Positions 11,091 to 22,401 of a stretch of 64,000 bases of DNA are shown here, one piece after another (within the stretch, counting starts at the first letter, position 1; every line of letters begins with the position of its first letter). A program made the position numbers and the translations under genes. Below the pieces are notes generated by a model that saw only the letters and a list, made by a program, of their open reading frames with translations, was not told where the DNA came from and searched no databases. The stretch spans positions 83,515,215 through 83,579,214 of the forward strand of contig CM077646.1 in assembly GCA_039707465.1 (NCBI GenBank). The letters are read 5' to 3'. The stretch is from Rhabdophis nuchalis (taxonomy: Eukaryota; Chordata; Lepidosauria; Squamata; Natricidae).

Positions 11091-11120
11091 ATGTTTTGAC
11101 ATATAATGAATGGATGTTTT

Positions 11121-11142
11121 GCATGCGCGAAGAGATGGCGGT
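11121..11142 (+). promoter_or_regulatory. Conserved L2 5'-end module (NRF1-like and YY1-like)
   Basis: gcatgcgcgaagagatggcgg marks the 5' end of the second L2 copy. It is the same module as at 1189-1210 and 55043-55061. Regulatory function is inferred from motif resemblance and position. Confidence 0.5.
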
Positions 11143-12203
11143 CTGCCGTTGAGCTCCGCGTGGGCCGCGGGGCTCTTTGGCAAAAAGGGGATGTTTCCCG
11201 ATCCTCTTTACCATCTTTGAGGGTCGGGGCCAGCAAGTACTCACCCTGGGGCTCCATCGAGGCCGGAATGGCCTTCCAGGGTGGGCGGACGGCCCAGAAC
11301 GGGGGCTTCGCTGGCCGGAAGGAGCCGGCCAGCTGGGGGTGCCGGGTGCCGGGCGGCGGCCTGAGGAGGACGGAGGAGGACGGAGATTGCGGGGAGCAGG
11401 CGGAGCTTCGGGGCTTCGGAGGCCTGGCAGGCAAGGGGAGCTTCGGAGGCCTGGCAGGCAGGCGGAGCGCTGGAGGCCAGATAGGAGGCTGTCGGGCGCT
11501 GGAGACCGGGCAGGATGTCAGCCTGGAGGCCGGCCTGGAGGTTCGCCAGGCATGAAAGGCCAGGAGAGGCCGGGGCGTTGGAGGTCGGGACGCCAGGCCG
11601 GGAGGGCCAAGAAGAACTGGCCCAGGGCTAGGACGATCTAGGCCCGAAAATAGCAGGGCCGCGGCTGGAGAGGACCCAGACTGGACCCCTCAGTTGGAAG
11701 ATTCCTTCAGAGAGCACCCGGGTGAGTGGAACCATCGGAGGCCTGGGCAGCCGGGAGGCCTATAACAGCAAGGCCTAGGCCTAAGGAGATCCAGGCCGAG
11801 GCCTGCTCCCTACCGCCCTGATCCAACCAACCCAAGCCAAGATCCATGAGGGGGCCGGGAGATCCAGGAATGGGCCCGACCATTTACCATCTTTGGCCGA
11901 GGCCTGAGGCTTTTGAACAGCGGGACTGGACTTTAAGGCCACGCCTGAGACATTGCACCTATTGCATTTTGCACATTGCACCTATTAAGTATTTATAACT
12001 ATTTATTGACTATCAACTATTTTATGACCCCACTTTTAAACCTTTTTGTGCTGGACTTATACTTGCTGGAATTAATTAATGAATTTAACATCTATTTAAT
12101 ATTTATTGAATATCTATTTTAACATCTTAATATTTAATATTTATTGAATATCTTTTAACATCTGTTCATCCCTAAACCAATTGATGCCCTGCTATAAATG
12201 TGA

Positions 12204-15200
12204 CCCAGTATATACTCAAGGGCAGACCTAATCTTACTGCGGGAGTCCCCCCTCTCGCAGGTTTGGCCCTCCGCTTTTACGAGGGCCCACCTCGATGAGG
12301 GATATATTAATCCAGAGAGGTGGGCGAGGCGTAGTCTTAGGGGGTTTTTAACACGTAAATTGTCTTTTTTAGGGGGTACCAGGGAGGGGGGTGGGTATAG
12401 ACAGATAGAGACGGAAGAACAGAACAAAAGGAAGGGCCAGGCCAGCAGCCGACGGAGGGAAGCGGAAGGAGCCGATAGGAGGGGGGACACACGAGTTGTT
12501 CCGTTTGAGGGCATACCAATCCAGAGGGTCGTGGGGAGAGGCAGGGCCGAGGGGAGACAAGTTTCATCCTCCCGGTTGGTGGCACGTAGCCGTTGGCTAC
12601 AAACGGTCGGGTGCCACAACCCCCGCAGGCTAGATGGTCAGGGAGTACAGAGCCAGGGCCTGCGGCTGATGTTCTGCAATGCCAGGTCCGTTGTCAACAA
12701 AGCCCCCCTCATTAGTGACCTTGTGTCAGAGGGGGAGCCGGACCTGGCTGGAATTGCGGAGACCTGGTTGGGCCACGAGGGAGGACTCCCCCTCGTTGAA
12801 ATGTGCCCACCAGGCTACCGCGCTTTTCATCAGCCCCGGGCCCTAGGTAGGGGCGGTGGGGTAGCGGTCATTGTCAAGGAAGGTCTTGAGCCGAGAGAGA
12901 CCATTGTGCCACAGACCACCGGTTGTGAGTCCCTCTGCGTGAAGTGGGGCCTAGGGAGGCAGTTGGGCGTGCTGGTTGTATACCTGGCTCCCCGCTATGT
13001 AGCAGCAGTCCTGCCCGAGCTCCTGGAGGTGATCGCTACGGTGGCAGTGGAGACCCCCAGACTTTTAGTCATGGGGGACTTTAATCTGCCATCGTTGGGC
13101 GAATCATCCGTGGCAGCTCGGGAGTTCATGGCTTCCATGACGGCCATGGACCTGACCCAACTAATTCAAGGCCCCACTCACGAGGGTGGACATACGCCGG
13201 ATCTCATCTTCGTCTCAGGCCAATGGAAGAGTGATCTGGGTATAGGGGATATAGTCATCACGCCCTTGTCATGGTCAGACCACTCACTTCTCCGGCTCGA
13301 CTTTCCGACCGCTGCTCCCCTCCGCGGGGAGGCGGAACCGGAGTTACCAATCTGGTTCCGCCCCAGGCGCCTGATGGACCCGGATGGGTTCCAGAAGGCG
13401 CTTGGGCCACTTCCTGTACCCCTGACCCGTGCCCCGATGGAGGACCTCACGGCCGCATGGAATAGTGCGGCCGTGGGAGCCTTGGATCGGGTCGCGCCCT
13501 TGCGGCCTCTCTTGCGGCGGCGAACCACCCTGGCTCCTTGGTTTACCGAGGAGCTGCGGGTGATGAAACGCCGCAAGAGATGCCTAGAGAGAAGATGGAG
13601 GTCCACCCGATCTGAATCTGACCAGACACAGGTAAGAGCCCATTTACAGACTTACATTGTGGCGCTGAGAGTGGCCAAACGCCATCATTGTGCTACTCTC
13701 ATAGCATCCGCAGAAAACCGCCCTGCCGCCCTGTTTAGGGTGACCCGCTCCCTACTTCAACAGGGGGTGCGGGAAGCCCCGCTACAGGGTAGAGCAGAGG
13801 AATTTGTGATTTTTCTGCAGGAGAAAACCGCTCAGATACAGAACGGGCTACCCTCCATTGATGGCCCAGTGGGATGCCACGAGACAGATCTTGTTTGGGA
13901 GGAGTTTGACTCGGTTACTTCCGAGGATATGGACAGGTTACGTGGGCGACTGCGAGCCACCACATGTTTATTGGACCCATGTTCCTCCTGGCTTGTACTG
14001 GCATCCTGGGAGGTGACACAAGGCTGGCTCCAAGAGGTTGTCAACGCATCCTTAAGTGAGGGTTCCTTGCCTGCTTCCCTAAAAGAAGCGATGGTGAGGC
14101 CCCTCCTTAAGAAGCCCTCTTTGGATCCAGCTCTATTAAACAACTATCGTCCAGTCTCCAACCTTCCCTTTCTGGCGAAGGTTGTTGAGAGTGTGGTGGC
14201 ACAACAGTTTCCCCGTCACCTGGAGGAAGTTGACTATCTAGATCCGTGCCAGTCCGGCTTTCGGCCCGGGCATAGCACCGAGACGGCATTGGTCGCGTTG
14301 GTAGATGATCTCTGGAGGGCCAGAGATGGGGGATGTTCCTCCATCCTGGTCCTATTAGACCTCTCAGCGGCTTTCGATACCATCGACCATGGTATCCTAT
14401 TGCATCGGCTGGGGGGGTTGGGGGTGGGAGGCACCGTTTTACGGTGGTTCTCCTCCTACCTCTCTGGCCGATCGCAATTTGTGTTGGCAGGAGAGCAGAG
14501 GTCGACCTCGAGACCCCTCACATGTGGGGTGCCTCAGGGGTCGGTCCTCTCGCCTCTCCTGTTTAACACATACATGAAGCCGCTGGGTGAGATCATCCGT
14601 GGTTTTGGGGTAGAGTACCATCTTTACGCTGATGACACTCAGCTGTATATATCTACCCCAAACCACCCCAACGATGCCGTAGCGGTGATGTGCCAGTGCC
14701 TGGAAGCCATGCGGATCTGGATGGGAAGTAACGGACTCAGGCTCAACCCGACCAAGACCGAGTGGCTGTGGTTTCCGGCTGCCCGATTCAACCAGCTCAC
14801 TCCATCGCTGGCCATAGGGGGCGAACATCTTGCCCCTGTGGATGGGGCGCGCAATTTGGGTGTCCTCCTGGATGCCCGGCTGTCCATGGAAGATCAAGTG
14901 ACAGCCGTGGCCAGGAGGGCGTTTTACCAGGTTCGCCTGGTTCGCCAATTGCACCCCCTATTGGATCGGGACGCCCTTCGCACAGTCACTCATGCGCTCG
15001 TTACATCCCGACTGGACTATTGTAACTCTCTCTACATGGGGCTCCCCTTGAGGTGCACCCGGAGACTTCAGCTAGTCCAGAACGCAGCCGCGTGAGCAAT
15101 TATGGGAACCGCCAGGTTTACCCATGTAACACCGCTCTTGCCCGAGCTGCACTGGCTACCTGTCGTCTTCCGGGTGCGCTTCAAGGTGTTAATTATCATC

Positions 15201-15473
15201 TTTAAAGCGCTCCATGGCTCGGGACCTAGCTATCTGCGGGATCGGATCCTGCCTCATACATCCTCACGGCCGATTCGCTCCCACAGAGAGGGACTTCTCT
15301 GGGTGCCGTCCACTAGACTTTGTCAGCGGGCGACACCCAGGGGAAGGGCTCTCTCTGTGGCGGGCCCGGCCCTCTGGAATGACCTTCCCCCCGACATTAG
15401 GACGACCACGGACCTCTGCTCCTTCCGTCTTAAATTAAAAACACATCTTTTCTGTCTGGCCGGCCTAGGATAG
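12204..15473 (+). pseudogene. Broken L2 endonuclease/reverse-transcriptase ORF
   Basis: The reading frame is open and collinear with copy 1 from about 12204, but the ATG is missing: the aligned bases read cccagtata and a TGA precedes them. The endonuclease motifs (FCNARS, ETWL, GDFN, WSDH) and RT motifs ([24 protein letters not shown]) are all present. A TGA at 15093-15095 replaces the CGA arginine codon found in copy 1 (residue 968 there), a C-to-T change in a CpG. The frame then stays open to 15473. Copy 2 therefore cannot make full-length protein unless the stop is read through. Confidence 0.85.
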
Positions 15474-15699
15474 TCTCTCTGTCTCTGGGGTTTTATTGGG
15501 AAGTTTTTTAGTATAGCTTAGTTTTAATGGGGAATTTTAGCACAGGTTTAGGTTTAATTTGTTTTTTAAAGAAATGTTTGTATATATTTATTGTTTTTTA
15601 TTCTTCCTGTGCACCGCCCCGAGTCCCTATGGGGAGAGGGAGCGGTTTACAAATATTAAACATTATTATTATTATTATTATTTGATATATAAAGGTCTT

Positions 15700-15876
15700 C
15701 GTGGTTTATCGTGCAGATCCAGAGACGCGTTGCTGTCAGTTCAGCCCAGATCGGCTGAACCGGTAGTAGCAGTGGGAGGCTCCACCCAACTGCCCAGATG
15801 CTTCTGTGCATGCGCAGAAGCGTCACACACCTGAGCGTCGAACCAGTAATAAAGAAATTGGTAACCCACCTCTGTG
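15700..15876. mobile_element. hAT-like non-autonomous DNA element fragment
   Basis: The segment contains ggctgaaccggtagtagcagtgggaggctcc and ends gtaacccacctctg, the reverse complement of the CAGAGGTGGGTT terminus at 41048. The far end was not found, so this is a partial copy. Confidence 0.5.
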
Positions 15877-16855
15877 CAGACCACTATATATTCTAAATGG
15901 ACCATGATGAAATTCCCATCAGAGGCCTTCTTCCAAGGTCAAGTCAAGATAGTCCTTCCATTTATGACATGACTTACTCAGATTCTCCTTTCATACCTTT
16001 TCCATTCTTGACTATCCCTATTTATGTATTCAGATCCTTTAATAAATTCTGTATCTTTTCTGTACAGTTTAAAAGTAATTTAACAGCTTTTAGGGCAATT
16101 TATTTGATATATTATCAGCTTAATATACGCCACATTTTAAAATTTTGCATTGTCTTACTTAGCTTCACCTCAATGTAACTAATTATTGCTTTTAATTGTT
16201 AATTCTGTGTGGAATAATTTGAGTATACACATCCTGTGTATAGTGACTAGTAAGGGTTGGAAGCATAAAAGACAGCAACCAAAGGAGAGAAGCTACTCTG
16301 TTTATGTCTCCAGTTAACTTATTTTTTTCATAATTCAATCAGGTCACTATTGATTTCCATAAATGATTTTTCATCCTAGTAGTTTATCCAGAATAGTGAT
16401 CTTATTGCTTTTACAAAGTAATTGGTTGATTTTCATGAGAAACAAACTGTACCTGTGCAAAGATATGGTTTGCTTCTAAGCATGCTAGCAAATCTTCTTT
16501 CAGGATTATAATGTAAGAATATGCATTAAAAACATTTATTTGTTTCAAGGATGGAACAAAACAAATCCCCTTTAAATACACAGATGAAATATTTCAAGTT
16601 ACCTACAGTTGAAATAAAACTACAAATATTTGAAATGTTCAGGTCATAGGAAATTGTTACTGCTCACTTATTTTTAACTCCAGAACTGTGAAAGTAGATA
16701 GGACAATACTCTAATTAATATACGTATATGAGCTGACCAGAAATCATCCAGCATGGCTTTTAGTATATTTACTAAAATATTAAAATATTGTTTCCTGTTC
16801 TGAAATAATACAATACCATTTCACCAAATTAAAAACTAAGGTTGATCACACAGTC
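15877..16855. other. No gene seen; unassigned AT-rich sequence
   Basis: No coding, RNA or repeat feature is recognised. Short open frames have no motifs. Confidence 0.5.
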
Positions 16856-16859
16856 ACCC

Positions 16860-17530
16860 AAGTATTTAAATTGGCTTTGGCATTTTTGTCCGCCAATTAA
16901 GACCTTCTTAATGGCCTGGGATAGGCAGATGTTGCTTAATAATATTAATATAATTGTCACAGGATGTAAGCTGTTCCAAGTAAAGATGCCTTTTGCAATT
17001 AAACTAATGGTGAGTTTGTCAGTGCCAATGGTTTTAGTAACTCGTGAAGATATTTTGGAATTATATGAAGGGACCTATATTAGTACTATCTTTGCTTTTT
17101 TGTCATAATTCTATTATCTTTTGCCACAATCATTTTTATTATTATTTAAACTGGATTCATCTTTTTAAGCCATCTGTTCAGTCCTTTCCAAGAACCTGGG
17201 GTAGACAGATGTTATTGTTGATGGTGTTAACACAATTGCTGCAGGATGGTATTCAAGAAGTATGTGTGGATCAAAGCAATGTGGGTTTTTTGTAATTGAT
17301 AGATGGAAATTTTATCAATGCACAGATTTTCTAAACGCTGTCCAATATTTTTTGGTATGGTACCCCATGTGCTAGTAATTTCGGGGATCACCGTGACTGG
17401 TTTATGCCATAATTTTTCAACTTCATTTTTCAGACCATGATACTTCTTTCCAATTTTACATCTTGTATTCTGTTATCTCCTATCAACTATCTATCTTTCC
17501 ATCTTTCATCTTTTCAACTACGTACCATTA
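16860..17530 (-). mobile_element. R4/Dong-like LINE remnant (C-terminal ORF and 3' end)
   Basis: The minus strand reads KYHGLKNEVEKLWHK, then VIPEITSTWGTIPKNIGQ, then LQKTHIALIHTYFLNTIL. I recognise this pattern from the C-terminus of R4/Dong (Rex6)-type LINEs, where LWxxKxxVIPVVIGALGxIPK and LQKxALLGTARILRKVL are typical. Frames are interrupted. Two diverged copies of the adjoining block (cctggg-tag-cagatgtt, aca-aggatg) at about 16915 and 17205 suggest overlapping fragments. Family assignment is from memory and moderately certain. Confidence 0.5.
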
Positions 17531-17679
17531 AATTTGGTGTGTTATAAGCCAAGATTTTTTTGGTTTGCATTTGAAAACCCCACAATATTTTAACCTGCTA
17601 GTTTTTGATGATTCCACCCACAAACATCTGACTTTCAGATGCAAGCCATACAAAAGTAATTGTTGTTCTTTCCTAATTA

Positions 17680-19185
17680 TTATTTTTTAAATAATCTTTA
17701 TTAATATAAATATAAAAATAACATTTAACAAATATAAAGAAAAATCGACATACATTATTAAGGCGGAAAGGAAGGTAGGGGAAGAGGGGAGGAGGGAGAT
17801 AGAAGAAAGAGAAGAGAAGGGTAGACATACCGGGGATATAGTTATTCCCCAAATTCAAAAGTTTTTGTTTGTCCCAGTCTGTTCTATTCATTCTTATATA
17901 CATTTTAACTTAACTATCTGCCTATGTATCTCTATTTGTTAAATGTTATCTTAAGTTCATTGTCGTCTCACTTGTTCCTTGTATTTATTCCACGTTTATA
18001 CTATTTGGTTGTTCACTTTGGTATCCTTTTGTTCTCTTGTCGTACCATATGTACCATTTTTCCCACGTTTGAGCATAAAGCGACTCTGTTTTATCTTTTA
18101 AGGTATATGTTAGCCTATCGGATTCAGCACAGTTGAAAATTTTGGATATGACGAGGTGGTCTGTTGGTACATTACTATCTTTCCATTGTTGTGCAATGGC
18201 CATCCTTGTTGCTGTTGTAATGTGTATAAAAAGGTACCAGGTCTTGGTTCTGAGTTTGGTTTGGTTTAATGCCAAGTAAGTAAGATTCAGGCTTAAGAGG
18301 GAAGTTGATGCCTACTATTTCCATCAGCCAGATTTGCATTTTCTTCCAAAGTTGGTTAATTTTTGGACAAGTCCACCATTGGTGAAAGAACGTACCCCTG
18401 GCCGTTTTGCATTTCCAACATCTGTCGGAAGTATTTGGAAACATATATGCTATTCGGGATGGTGGTAAATACCACCTATATAGCATTTTGTATAAATTCT
18501 CCTTGAATGAGGAGGCCAGGGTCATTTTAATAGATTTGCCCCAAATTGTTTGCCATTCGTCGAGTGTAATGTTCCTTCCTATATTCCTCCCCCAAGCGAT
18601 CATAGCACCTTTGATTATTTCCTCACCAATATATCCTTGTAAAAGCAATTTATATGCTTTAGAAATGAATCTAATCGGTGAATCCCATAAGATCTTATCA
18701 ATATCTTGTTTTGACGGGTAAATTCCAAATTGTTTTTTATCCTTATTGAATTTAGATACTGCTTGCGTGTAGGACCACCAGTCTATTTTCCAACCCCTTA
18801 ACTCTAAATCTGCCCGTGTTCTGATATTACCAATTTCGTCTGTCAAGTCTTCATAAGTTAAATTCCTTTTTGGATTATGAACCGTTGGATAGGTCACTGC
18901 TTCGATTGGTGCTAGCCATCTTGGGATTTGGTTATATAGTTGTTTAATTTTCAACCATGACGCAAAAAGGGTCGCCCTAATATGATGGATTGTGAAACTT
19001 TTGGGTTGTTTGTTGTCTTTGGGCCAAAGGTATGAATGCCAACCCTGGGGCAGATCATGGCCTTCAATTGCTAGTATTCGACTTCTTGTAAGAGTAACCC
19101 AATCTTTAACCCAAATTAAGATTGACGCGTGGTAATAGAGCTCCCAATTATTTTGTTTATACATAATCATAGTTACTGGCTGCCG
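17680..19185 (-). mobile_element. 5'-truncated L1-type LINE (ORF2 C-terminus + 3' UTR)
   Basis: The element contains the last part of an L1-like ORF2 followed by about 300 bp of AT-rich 3' UTR. It ends in an AATAAAG signal and an A-rich tail (read on the minus strand near 17690). It lacks the endonuclease and RT core. A target duplication was not identified with confidence. Confidence 0.7.
17985..19170 (-). pseudogene. L1 ORF2 C-terminal fragment, frameshifted
   Basis: Two overlapping frames, 19170-18175 and 18275-17985, encode one product broken by a frameshift near 18270 (LLGIKPNQ continues as ALNQTKLRTK). The region reads WKIDWWSYTQAVSKF, then MLYRWYLPPSRIAYMFP, then CWKCKTARGTFFHQWWTCPKI. 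This is the C-terminal cysteine/histidine segment typical of L1 ORF2p (CxxC, H, C). The upstream catalytic domains are absent because of 5' truncation. Confidence 0.7.
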
Positions 19186-22055
19186 GTATAAGCAGACATT
19201 TCAAAGTCTGCAGAAAATACACATATAAAAGTTCCACAAATCCACAGCTTTCTGTTAATTGCTTTTTTCTATTATTTGTTTACATTTATATAACACCAGT
19301 TACTTTAGCAATGATTGTGTATCAAATAAACTAGTTTGCATGAATGCAAACACTATTGAATGAATAGGACAATACAACAAAACACACATAAATAAAGCAC
19401 AAACATATAACTTATCCATCTGTGAAAGGTTTTAAAAGTAGCTTTTGAGGCAGATTGACAATTATGCCACTACAAACAATCTCCTATCTGCCATTTACTT
19501 AATTATTTTTTTTCTTCTACTCGAATCTAAAGCAGAAGCAGTAGGGAAATGAGTTTTGCTGAATGTCTAGGCTGAAAAAGGTTTTGAGAGAAAAATCCAG
19601 TCACATGTTGCAAAACAAGGGTATTTACACTGTCTCAGACAGTTAGACTTCTGAAAATAATGCCTTCTAAAGAGCCAAGTTTTCTTTCATGTCTAAAACA
19701 CTCAAAATGGATGGTTTGAACTCATAATATTTCAAAGACAAACCATTTAGCATCTGAATATAAGCTGAATAGCCCAGGATATAAAAGGCAAGCAGTCACA
19801 AAAGGAGAGATAATGTGAGACTTGGCAATAATTCTGCTCTGAATGATTTGTTGTTTGTTGATGAATATTTCTGGGATAATTTAGCCATGTGAGGCAAACA
19901 TAAAGAGCATTTGTGTGAAATCTTCTGTTAGGAGGGAAGATGAATGGGGTTAATATAAACTGGGCCCACAAGCTAACTGCAAAAAAAAAAAAAAAGCAGG
20001 GAGGTATGCTTGCCAGATTTAGTTTTGCATTTGTTACAATCTAAGCTGCTGTAGAGTGGCGTTCTTGGTGTCATAATTTGTTGTAAGGCTGCAAAATACA
20101 AAAACAAATGTGTTTTCTCCTGGTTAGATAAAGGAGCCAATTCTGTTAAGACTCTTGGCATTCCTGCATGTGGTGGAGTTTGACTGAATAAAAGTGAATT
20201 GTATCAGAGTTTGTTGCAGAGAAATCAAATCCAGAAAGCACACGCAGATAACTGATTCAACTGGATTCATTAACTTCTTCATATAAATAATAACAGATGA
20301 ATAAATGTACAATATCAATAGTAGATTCTTTCAAGGTAGAAGTTACAAGCAGAACACAAGCAGGAGAGAACAGTTTCATTCAGAGTTCAGAGCAGACAGA
20401 GTAGTTTCAGTTTCAATTCTCAGCACAGACTCAGATCTGTTTAAGCTCCCATTGGCTGACTAAGTTGCTATGCCTATTTATTGGCTGACCTTGTTATCAT
20501 GTCTCTCCCAGTCATGAATATTCTAACAAATTGAAATATCAAGCATTTAAACACATTTTTATAAATGGAAGGTTACAATCAGTTCCTTACTATTCTTTTC
20601 TCTAAACAAAGTAATTTGAAAAGTTTTTTTTAAATTCACAAATTTTAAATAAATGCATTAATTTTTTGATAATTAGGTTTATTCATTTTAATTGAACTAA
20701 AACATTTTCATGTTATATTCATGGAGAAAATAATTAAAAACTCTGGATTATGCTATTTGAGAAAAATCAGTTGCATCACAAACAAATAGTTGGTTTTATA
20801 TGTGTTCCCAATATTTCACAACTGCATTGCTAGCAGTGATTTTTATGATGATTGAAATTCTTAATTAATTATGCACTTTTTCTGGAAATGTATTAATGTA
20901 GTCTTCTCTTCTGTCCATGATGGAAGTTTTTATCACTTTTATTTTTGAGAGAAATCTAATAAAATTATTTTCCAGCTGAAATTAAGAAAACCAGAAGTTC
21001 TCCAGCAAAGTCCTTTTCCTTACAGGAAGAAAAGAAAACAATAATTTGTTCCTACTATTCCTCTTGGCCACTGAAGATTCTGAACATTCCTTAGACATGG
21101 AATATACAAATAAAAGTATAATACTGTCCTTCATAAGGACAGTGAACACAACATTGGCTGGGGGCGAGGCAAACCAATATTTGTGACCTCATTTTTAATG
21201 CTGAACATTTGCAATACTAAATCAGAAGTTCTATACGTGCTATTGAAGTGTTCTAAAACTTGCATTCTGTATTAATGTGTCAAATAAGGTCTAGGGAATT
21301 GTAGCTTGTTTTTTGATGGCTCCTAGCAATTTTATAGTTAATAACTCTTAACTTACATCTCTACTAAAATATTCTCATTTTATAAACAAGCTACAGCAAG
21401 TTTCTTTCCTGGCAGCATATGCTGTTGAGGTAATTTTATAAAATAATTAGCCACTTAGTTAATTTAACATCTGAACAAACTCATTATCTATGTTGGTTAA
21501 CAAACTATTTATTTTTCCCCTTGTTTATGTCTATTAACTTTTTAAACTCCATTTAGCAACTGGTTGAATTTATAAAGTAAGTGCTACAAGCTTTTTCCTA
21601 GATTGGTTGAGACACTGGAATGTGATACGTGGCATTTGGAGTTGAAGTCAGTTGTTCAGTTATTGTAGAACTTTTCCATATGTTTCCTGTTAGTAGCTTT
21701 GTTCTCAGACCTCAAGTCTCTCCAGAAACAAATAAAAAACAGATTCAAACTTTACTGAATAGGAGTGAGTGCAAAAAGAGTTCCCTGTCAATTAACTTTA
21801 ATGTTTTACAATATGTATGTAATATACTGTCGATAGAAATACTGTATGAAAATGCATTCAATAATTGTTTCCTATTCTATCAATTTTCTATAAAATATTA
21901 CTCAGACTTCAGTTTAAATTTTGAATGAGAGTTATTTAATAATTTGCATAAATTACAAAAGCATGAACAAATCATAAAATAACAAGTTTCACATGCAGTC
22001 AAACAAATGTGAACATCACTGAGATCAGTGAAATGTATTTTCTGCTGAGGGAATA
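19186..22055. other. No gene seen; possible LTR-like repeat near 20160-20520
   Basis: Most of the stretch is unassigned AT-rich DNA. At 20160-20520 a block with cagagttcagagcagacagagtag, two ttggctgac copies and gtctctcccagtcatgaata looks like a dispersed reptile repeat, possibly an LTR fragment, but I cannot name it. Confidence 0.3.
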
Positions 22056-22059
22056 CTGG

Positions 22060-22315
22060 ATTACAGCTCTAGGCAGGCTAAACTGGCTTGCAGTTCTGAC
22101 TTTGCAGCATCCTGCGGTTAGAAGATCGCCATTTGCAACCTTCCCTGCCAGCTTCCAACAAGCAGAGTCAATCCCAGGGAATCACCTAATAACAGCCACT
22201 GAAACTGCTGTTGCAAGTTAGTGCTGTCATGTGATATTGTGCTTTACGACAGCATTGTTTAGCAACTTAGTTGCCAGTCCCAATTACCATTGTTAAATGA
22301 GGACTACCCACATTG
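22060..22315. mobile_element. Probable DNA-transposon remnant
   Basis: The text contains gcagcatcctgcggttagaagatcgcc and agtcaatcccagggaat, and it ends gttaaatgaggactaccc. The last part resembles ccattgttaagtgag at about 47895 and similar dispersed squamate repeats. No terminal repeat pair was found, so the class is uncertain. Confidence 0.35.
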
Positions 22316-22401
22316 GTAGCAGATGATTTGGTATCACTGTATTTATGTGTGATGACCATCTGAGAGCCGTATTTCTTTACACAACTGAATTTTTGCTTCT
22401 T

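Larger units (their letters stand above)
11110..15682 (+). mobile_element. Full-length L2-clade LINE, copy 2 (ORF disrupted)
   Basis: The order is the same as in copy 1: the GCATGCGC module, a GC-rich 5' UTR of about 1.1 kb, the endonuclease/RT ORF, the 3' UTR with the conserved tip, and an (ATT)n tail. The flanks ttgacatataatg (about 11097) and ttgatatataaag (about 15682) look like an imperfect target duplication. The 5' UTR centre differs strongly from copy 1, while the ORF and 3' end are very similar. The insertion therefore seems fairly young but now inactive. Confidence 0.85.

Noticed and set aside
11106..11641. Gly/Arg-rich open frames
   Set aside because: Same reason: GC-rich 5' UTR of L2 copy 2.
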